Assembly: GCF_018905915.1 (NCBI RefSeq)
Contig: NZ_CP064782.1
Coordinates: 124,001-188,000 of the forward strand
Direction of reading: 5' to 3'
DNA from: Azospira inquinata
GTDB lineage: Bacteria > Pseudomonadota > Gammaproteobacteria > Burkholderiales > Rhodocyclaceae
Length of the DNA: 64,000 bases
Positions 58,569 through 64,000 of the stretch are shown piece by piece. A model generated the notes under the pieces. That model searched no databases, had not been told where the DNA came from, and was given only the letters and a program-made list of their open reading frames with translations. A program made the translations under genes and the position numbers. The number at the start of each line of letters is the position of its first letter. Position 1 is the first letter of the stretch.

Positions 58569-58701
58569 GCCGGATGCCGGGTGCCGGGTGCCGGGTGCCG
58601 GGTGCCGGGTGCCGGGTGCCGGGTGCCGGGTGCCGGGTGCCGGGTGCCGGGTGCCGGGTGCCGGGTGCTAGGTGCTAGGTGCTAGGTGCTAGGTGCTAGG
58701 T
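58569..58701. repeat. Compound 7-bp tandem array: GCCGGAT, 13 x GCCGGGT, 5 x GCTAGGT
   Basis: Nineteen heptamer units in one phase: one GCCGGAT, thirteen perfect GCCGGGT and five perfect GCTAGGT. It lies between the Fur-controlled receptor promoter and the TPR gene, ending 78 bases before that gene's ATG. No real gene reads through it. The unit change part-way suggests two expansion events. Confidence 0.97.
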
Positions 58702-58778
58702 GCCAAAAGTCTCGACCTCCCCCGGAGGTTTGCCACCCCGCCGCGCCCCATGGTTCTTCCCCTCATTTCCTATCGCCC

Positions 58779-60626
58779 ATGTCCGCCCCTACCACCCCCC
58801 ACCTGTATCGCCAAGCCCTGGATCATCATAAGGCGGGGCGTCTGGAAGATGCCCTAGCCCTTTACCAACGTCTGCTGGCGGAAAATCCGGCGGACGGGGA
58901 ATGGCTGGCCCAGGCCGGGCTGGCGGCCTGTCAGGCGGGCCAGACGGCCCAGGGCTGCGCCTGGCTGGAAAGGGCCGTGAAATTAGCCCCGGATCAGATA
59001 GGGGTCTGGCTCAACCTGGCCACGGTACGCTACGCCCTGGGCCAGGGAGCGGCTTCCTTGGCGGCGGCGGACCAGGCCCTGGCCCGGCTACCCGGGACGG
59101 GAGCGGAGCGGGCCACTGCCCTGGGGGCCCGGGGCCGGGCCCTGATCGCCCTGGGCCGTCTGGATGCCGCCCTGGCGGCCTATGAACAGGCCGCCACCCT
59201 GGAACCGGGCCAGCCGGATTACGCCCGGGCCGTGGCCCTGCTCCAGGTCCAAAGGCAGGGCCCGGAAGCCGCCCTCCCCGCCCTGGAACGGGCCCTGGCC
59301 CTGGTGCCAGAGGACCCGGTGCTGCAACAGTACCGGGGGCTGGCCCTGCTGGACGGGGATCAGCCGGAAGCCGCTCTGGCCGCCTTCCGCCGCATTGAAC
59401 AAGCGTCCGCCAACGGGGCCAGCACCCCGCCCGCCGATGCCCTGCTGGGCCAAGGGTTGGCCCTGGCCGCCCTGGGCCAGACGGACCCAGCCCGAGCCTG
59501 CTGCGACCGGGTGTTGGCCGCCCAGCCCCATCACCCGGGAGCCTTGAACAACCGGGGGCTGCTATCCCAGAGAGCGGAGGACTATCCGGCGGCCCTGGCG
59601 GATTTTCGGGAAGCTGTGGCCCACCATCCCCAGTTTGCCGAGGCCTGGTTCAATCTGGCCCTGCTGGAACTGCGCCTGGGGGATTACGAGGCGGGCTGGG
59701 CCCATTACGAATGGCGCTGGCGCCGCCGCCCGGCCCCGGTATTGCCGGGCCGCCCCTGGCGGGGTGATTTTTCCCTGGCGGGCAAAACCCTGGTGCTGTA
59801 TGCCGAGCAGGGCTACGGCGACACCCTCCAGTTCTGCCGCTACCTGCCCCAAGTGGTGGCCCTGGGAGCCCGGGTCATCCTCCGGGTGCCCGGGCCCCTG
59901 GTCCCCCTGCTCCGCTCCCTGCCCGGTGCTCCACTGGTCCAGGGGGACGATGCCCCGCCGCCCCCTGGGGACGCCCATTGCCCCCTGCTCAGTCTGCCCC
60001 TGGCCCTGGGCCGGACAAGACCAGAGGGAGGCGCCCCCTACCTGGCCCCCGACCCGGAACTAAGCCGGTCCTGGGCGGCCCGCCTGGCCACCAGCGAGAA
60101 AACGGGGGCAGAGCGCCCCCTGCGCATCGGCTTGGTCTGGGCCGGAGGAGAACGGCCCCAGCAGCCGGAAGCCCGGAGCATCAACCGGCGGCGCAATGTG
60201 CCCCTGGCCCTGCTGGCCCCCCTGGCCCAGGTGCCCTCCCCCCGGCCCCTCCATTTCATCAGTCTGCAAAAAGGAGAGGCGGCCCTGGCCCAATTGGCCC
60301 AACTGGACGAGGCAAGCTGGCCCGCCCCCCGCCCGGAGGATTTCAGCGCTTTCCTGACGGATTTCGCCCAGAGCGCCGCCCTGGTGGCCCAGCTGGATCT
60401 GGTCATTACGGTGGATACGGCGGTGGCCCATCTGGCGGGGGCCCTGGGGCGGCCGGTATGGATATTCAACCGGCGGGATCATTGCTGGCGTTGGGGAGAA
60501 GGGGAAGGCCCCAGCCCCTGGTACCCCACCGCCCGGCTCTTCCGCCAGTCCGCCCCCGGGGACTGGCCGGGGGTGGTGGCCCGGGTGGCCACCGCCCTGG
60601 AACAATGGTCCCGGGACCAGGCGTAA
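58779..60626 (+). CDS. TPR protein with C-terminal glycosyltransferase-like domain
   Basis: A 615-residue protein. Residues about 5-345 are about nine tetratricopeptide repeats (for example AGRLEDALALYQRLLAENPAD and NNRGLLSQRAEDYPAALADFREAV). The rest (about 350-610) resembles the GT9/GT41-like part found in TPR glycosyltransferases, with YAEQGYGDTLQFCRYLP and VITVDTAVAHLAGALGRPVWI as the two nucleotide-sugar-site motifs. Such proteins may glycosylate flagellin or other proteins, or act in polysaccharide export. I chose the ATG at 58779 because the TPRs begin there. Single gene, preceded by a tandem repeat. Confidence 0.85.
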   Translation: MSAPTTPHLYRQALDHHKAGRLEDALALYQRLLAENPADGEWLAQAGLAACQAGQTAQGCAWLERAVKLAPDQIGVWLNLATVRYALGQGAASLAAADQALARLPGTGAERATALGARGRALIALGRLDAALAAYEQAATLEPGQPDYARAVALLQVQRQGPEAALPALERALALVPEDPVLQQYRGLALLDGDQPEAALAAFRRIEQASANGASTPPADALLGQGLALAALGQTDPARACCDRVLAAQPHHPGALNNRGLLSQRAEDYPAALADFREAVAHHPQFAEAWFNLALLELRLGDYEAGWAHYEWRWRRRPAPVLPGRPWRGDFSLAGKTLVLYAEQGYGDTLQFCRYLPQVVALGARVILRVPGPLVPLLRSLPGAPLVQGDDAPPPPGDAHCPLLSLPLALGRTRPEGGAPYLAPDPELSRSWAARLATSEKTGAERPLRIGLVWAGGERPQQPEARSINRRRNVPLALLAPLAQVPSPRPLHFISLQKGEAALAQLAQLDEASWPAPRPEDFSAFLTDFAQSAALVAQLDLVITVDTAVAHLAGALGRPVWIFNRRDHCWRWGEGEGPSPWYPTARLFRQSAPGDWPGVVARVATALEQWSRDQA

Positions 60627-60793
60627 AGGAGGACGGGAGAGGCCCCTGGCTTCTGACCGGGCGGGCGGGAGACAAAACCCCGCCCGGCCGCAAACTATCT
60701 GTTTTTCAAATTAACTGGCGGCGGAGCGAACAGCCCCAGCCGCCCGGGTAACAACGGCCGACCGGCGGGGAATCAAGCCGCGGCCAATGAGCC

Positions 60794-60826
60794 AAAAAGA
60801 AAAAGGGCGTCCGCCGGGACGCCCTT
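60794..60826 (-). terminator. Terminator after the chemoreceptor gene
   Basis: Stem AAGGGCGTCC / GGACGCCCTT with a 4-base loop and an A-rich run to the left, which forms the U tract on the minus strand. It is about 40 bases past the stop. Confidence 0.88.
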
Positions 60827-60863
60827 GCTGTTTTCACCCACCGCCCGAAGGCGGTTTCCAGCC

Positions 60864-62486
60864 TCAAACCTGAAAGCGGGAGGTGGCGCCGTGAAGCTCC
60901 CGGGCCGTATCCAGCAGGGAACGGGCGGTGGCCGCCGCACTGCGGATACCACCGCTGGTGCTTTCCACCTGACCGGCGATCACATCCACCTGCTGGGCCA
61001 GGGAATTGCTGGCTTCCCCCTGCTCCCGGGTGGAATTGGCCACTTCCCGGGTGAGATCGCAAGCGGAGCGGGACACCCGGGAAATCTCCTGCAACATGCG
61101 GGAGATCTCTTCCACCGCCGCCTTGGCCGCCTCCGCCTCCGGCTGGGCCGCGTCCATGACCTTGGCGGCGGTCTGGGTTTCTTCCTGGATGCGGGAGAGC
61201 ACCCCGGTGATTTCCACCGTGGCTTTTTCCGTCCGTTCCGCCAGCACCCGCACCTCATCCGCCACCACGGCAAAGCCCCGGCCCTGTTCCCCGGCTCGGG
61301 CCGCCTCAATGGCCGCATTCAGGGCCAGGAGATTAGTCTGGCCGGCAATATCCTTGATCACGGCGGCAATGCGGGCCACCTCTTCCGCACTCTGGGCCAA
61401 GCCCCGCACCTGATCGGCGGCCTGGGAAATGGTCTGGGCCATGGCGCCAATGCGCACGGTGGACGCTTCCACCCCCTGGACCCCCTGGACCGCCTGCCCG
61501 GCGGCCTGGTCGGCCAGTTGCTCGGTCTGACCCGCATTATCCGAAACGTGATTGATGGAGACGGTGAGCTGTTCCATGGCCGCCGCCATGGTCTGGGTCG
61601 CGTCACTCTGGCTGGCAGCGGAATCCGCCACCTGGGAGGAAACATCGCTGATTTCCTGGGCCGCGCCCTTTACCTTGTCCGCCCCGGCCGCCACTTCTCC
61701 CATCATGGTGGCCAAAGCCCCCACCAGCCGGTTCAAGGCCCCCAGCAGGCTGTCTTCCGGAGCCCGGCCCAGGGCCACCCGCAGATTGCCCCCGGCCACC
61801 TGTTCCATGGCCCGGACCGCTTCCGCCGGTTCCCCGCCGATTTGCCGCAAAATGCCCCGGGCCACCACCCAGGCCACCACGCCCACGGCCAGAGCCACCA
61901 GGACGATCACCAGGGCCGCTACCTGCAACTGGGCGTAGAACAGGGCATCCAGATCATCCACATAAAGCCCCGTGCCGATAACCCAGTCCCAGGGCTGGTA
62001 ATACTCCACATAGTTGAGCTTGGGCAGTTGTTCCGTACCGCCGGGCTTGGCATTCAGGCTCAGGACAAAACCGGTCTTATCCAAGGCCGCCTGAATCTTG
62101 CTGCGGGTGCCGTATTCCCCGCTTTTGTCCTTTTTATCCCAGAAATTCTTGCCTTCCTGCTTGGGATTGATGGGGTGCATGACGGACACCCCCTTGCTGT
62201 CATAGACGAAGAAATATTCCTGACCGAGGAAGCGCATAGACCGGAGCACGGCCTTGGCGGCCCCCTGGGCCTGTTCCCGGGTCAGCTGGCCCTTGGCTTC
62301 CTGTTCCTGGAATCCGGCGACGGTGGAAGTGGCCAGATTGATGGCCGCCTGGAGGGTGGTCTTCCGGTCTTCCAGCAGTTGATGGCGTAGATGAACGACC
62401 TGATAGGTGGCCAGGGCAAACAGCCCCAGCAGGGCCACTAGCACCGATAACACCAGTCGCCCCTTCAAACTTCCGAAATTGAACAT
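60864..62486 (-). CDS. Methyl-accepting chemotaxis protein with single Cache domain
   Basis: A 540-residue chemoreceptor. Helices at about 10-30 and 188-212 flank a periplasmic single-Cache domain (about 35-185, with [15 protein letters not shown] and [14 protein letters not shown], typical of sCache_2). A HAMP domain (about 212-265) leads to the signalling coiled coil, whose tip carries [34 protein letters not shown]. No C-terminal CheR-binding pentapeptide is seen. The sCache_2 group often binds small organic acids. I chose the ATG at 62486 with a GGAGGAG site six bases before it; a GTG at 62492 is possible. Confidence 0.95.
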   Translation of the reverse strand: MFNFGSLKGRLVLSVLVALLGLFALATYQVVHLRHQLLEDRKTTLQAAINLATSTVAGFQEQEAKGQLTREQAQGAAKAVLRSMRFLGQEYFFVYDSKGVSVMHPINPKQEGKNFWDKKDKSGEYGTRSKIQAALDKTGFVLSLNAKPGGTEQLPKLNYVEYYQPWDWVIGTGLYVDDLDALFYAQLQVAALVIVLVALAVGVVAWVVARGILRQIGGEPAEAVRAMEQVAGGNLRVALGRAPEDSLLGALNRLVGALATMMGEVAAGADKVKGAAQEISDVSSQVADSAASQSDATQTMAAAMEQLTVSINHVSDNAGQTEQLADQAAGQAVQGVQGVEASTVRIGAMAQTISQAADQVRGLAQSAEEVARIAAVIKDIAGQTNLLALNAAIEAARAGEQGRGFAVVADEVRVLAERTEKATVEITGVLSRIQEETQTAAKVMDAAQPEAEAAKAAVEEISRMLQEISRVSRSACDLTREVANSTREQGEASNSLAQQVDVIAGQVESTSGGIRSAAATARSLLDTARELHGATSRFQV

Positions 62487-62647
62487 TGGCACTCCTCCCG
62501 AGGACGGGCCTGCAACCCAGATTTTGGCGATATGACCTTTGTCTTATATGCCCTTATCGTGGTGCCAGCATAAACACCCGGGGCCCCTTTGTCCATGCCC
62601 GATTCCCCGGCTTTCCCTCGCCCGGTTCCCCTCGGCCGTCCCCAGCA

Positions 62648-62690
62648 AAAATGCCCCGCCGGGCTTGGGAGCCGGGCGGGGCATAAAAAT
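62648..62690 (-). terminator. Terminator after the RbgA gene
   Basis: Stem ATGCCCCGCC / GGCGGGGCAT with a 14-base loop, flanked on both sides by A/T runs, so it can act on either strand. It lies about 105 bases past the rbgA stop and before the chemoreceptor promoter. The rest of this 300-base spacer holds no gene. Confidence 0.8.
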
Positions 62691-62793
62691 ACGTTGGAAT
62701 AACAAAGAAAAAGTCAAAAGGAAGACCCCAAGGCTGGGGGAATCCCCTTCCCAGATCGGGACCGACGGCGCCCCAAAGGCGCCGCCCAAAAAC

Positions 62794-63711
62794 TCAGTCC
62801 GCCCTGTCTTGGGATTCCGCCCCGGAATCTTCCGCCTCGGCGGCTGCGGCGGCGGCCAGCATGGCGGCCCGGGTCTCCGGGGTTTCCAGGGAAATGCGGC
62901 CCAGGGCCCCCGCCCGGTAATCGGTGAGGAAAATTTGGGCGGCCCGCTCCAGGTCCAGTTCCCCGCCCCGGCCCTTAATCAGGCAGCCCCGCTTGCGGGC
63001 CACCCCTTCCACCACCCCGATGGGGTCCAGGTCCGCCGTGGCAAAGCCGTAGCGGGCGGTAAGGCAGGCCGGATAACGGGTCAGGAGAACGCCCGCCAGA
63101 AATTCCGCCACTTCCTCGTCAATATAGGCATTGGTCCCCACCGCATGGCTGGCGGCCAGCATCAGGCCGTCCGCCGGATGGGCGATCCGGGGCCAGAGCA
63201 TCCCCGGGGTATCCACCAGGGTCTGGCGGGGCCCCAGGTCGTAGCGCTGTTGCTGCTTGGTAATGGCAGGCTGATCCCCCACCGCCGCCACCCGGCGCTT
63301 CACCAGGGTGTTGAGCAGGGTGGATTTGCCCACATTGGGAATGCCCATAATCATCATGCGCAGGGGCTTGAGGTTGTCCTTGCGGTGGGGCGCCAGACTT
63401 TGGCAGAGGCTGGGCAGACGGGCCGCTTCCCCGGGCTTTTTGGCGGAAATGGCCACCGCCTTGATATTGGGCTGGGCGTTGTAAAAGGCGAGCCAGGCCT
63501 TGGTAGCCACCGGGTCCGCCAGATCGGTCTTGTTCAGCACCTTGAGGCTGGGCCGCTGCCGGTGACGGCGCAGTTCCTCAATCATGGGATTGCGGCTAGC
63601 CTCGGGCAGACGGGCGTCCAGCACCTCGATCACCACATCCACCTGTTCCATGGTCTCCGCCGCCTTTTTGCGGGCCGAGGTCATGTGTCCGGGAAACCAT
63701 TGAATCGCCAT
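62794..63711 (-). CDS. ylqF: Ribosome biogenesis GTPase RbgA/YlqF
   Basis: A 305-residue circularly permuted GTPase that helps late 50S ribosome assembly. The G motifs come in permuted order: G4 NKTD (about residue 60), G1 GIPNVGKST (about 122), G3 DTPG (about 168). The start MAIQWFPGHMTSARK is the RbgA signature. The C-terminal domain ends in an Ala/Glu-rich tail. The ATG at 63711 is used; the frame upstream to 63909 is a low-complexity extension without ribosome site. Single gene with a terminator. Confidence 0.95.
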   Translation of the reverse strand: MAIQWFPGHMTSARKKAAETMEQVDVVIEVLDARLPEASRNPMIEELRRHRQRPSLKVLNKTDLADPVATKAWLAFYNAQPNIKAVAISAKKPGEAARLPSLCQSLAPHRKDNLKPLRMMIMGIPNVGKSTLLNTLVKRRVAAVGDQPAITKQQQRYDLGPRQTLVDTPGMLWPRIAHPADGLMLAASHAVGTNAYIDEEVAEFLAGVLLTRYPACLTARYGFATADLDPIGVVEGVARKRGCLIKGRGGELDLERAAQIFLTDYRAGALGRISLETPETRAAMLAAAAAAEAEDSGAESQDRAD

Positions 63712-64000
63712 GGGATTGCTGCCTAAGAGGAAAAAAGGGAAGGGAAAAACGCCGGGGGCCGCCATTATGGCAGGACTTGGGGCTAGGCCCAATCCCAAGG
63801 GCACGGCAAGGCCTGGGATTGGGCTGCCCGCCCCCAGCCATTCCCCCAAGCCGGGCGCTCCCGGGATCGAAGCCGGCTCTCCCGGAGTCAGCCGGAGAAC
63901 GGGAGTCACCCGAATTCGCCCGGCATCACTTTTCCCAGCAAGGACCCGGCGCCTGGGGCGGACGCTCCCGGGCCCGGAGGCGGCACGGGCGAAAGCGTAC
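63712..64000. other. Right edge, no gene recognised
   Basis: About 290 bases with no supported gene. The open frames here are short shadows of GC bias. A neighbouring gene probably begins beyond the edge. Confidence 0.5.

Noticed and set aside
62540..62580. Possible FliA (sigma28) promoter for the chemoreceptor gene
   Set aside because: The -10-like CACGATAA is fair, but the -35 TAAA is missing, so I do not call it.

Overview
The window is GC-rich, densely coded bacterial DNA with no phage, insertion sequence, CRISPR array, rRNA or tRNA gene that I can see. The gene families suggest a betaproteobacterium, probably Rhodocyclales of the Azospira/Dechlorosoma type. The main reasons are a cyanophycin cluster with its DUF1854 partner, a cytochrome bd operon with CydP and CydX, a proteobacterial CcoG, many c-di-GMP sensors and almost no AT-rich DNA. 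This placement is inference from gene content, not from a marker gene.

Layout. 1-2.4 kb: the 3' end of gcvP, a double-ACT regulator of GcvR type and a free-standing lipoyl protein. 2.4-10.6 kb: a beta-glucan locus with a GH17 membrane protein, a CAT-fold acyltransferase, a PAS-GGDEF diguanylate cyclase and an NdvB-like GH17-GT2 synthase, followed by glutathione peroxidase. 10.7-16.7 kb: a six-gene minus-strand operon cydP-cydA-cydB-Rieske-NifX-like-cydX, divergent from a PAS/sigma54 activator. The region between them holds a sigma54-like -24/-12 element, an FNR-like box and an 18-bp dyad. 17.2-28 kb: ettA, an outer-membrane protein, a MASE3/PAS/GAF/HD-GYP sensor, a LysR/MFS pair and an acyltransferase. 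28-29 kb: csp, infA and a 60-residue orphan. 29.3-37.1 kb: cphA and cphA' opposite an ABC exporter and DUF1854. 37.8-47.3 kb: a small basic protein, a MocR regulator, ccoG, an old yellow enzyme, a CigR-like protein, rlhA and a Tgl-like transglutaminase. 47.5-54.8 kb: slyX, LysR with lrgAB/cidAB, a YegD-like Hsp70, an RNA methyltransferase and a dCache-GGDEF protein. 54.9-58.5 kb: a siderophore receptor and PepSY protein behind a Fur-like box. 58.8-63.7 kb: a TPR glycosyltransferase-like protein, a chemoreceptor and the GTPase RbgA.

The most interesting features are: (1) the cytochrome bd operon that carries an orphan bc1-type Rieske protein and a NifX/NafY-like protein and looks as if its divergent sigma54 activator controls it; (2) the glucan locus with two different GH17 proteins around a diguanylate cyclase; (3) several G-rich short tandem arrays with 6-, 7- and 8-bp units, all between genes, two of which change unit part-way through.

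Most boundaries are firm. Start codons are less sure where upstream GTG/TTG codons exist, as noted per gene. Long open frames opposite cyd, cph and the ABC gene are GC-bias shadows and are not annotated.
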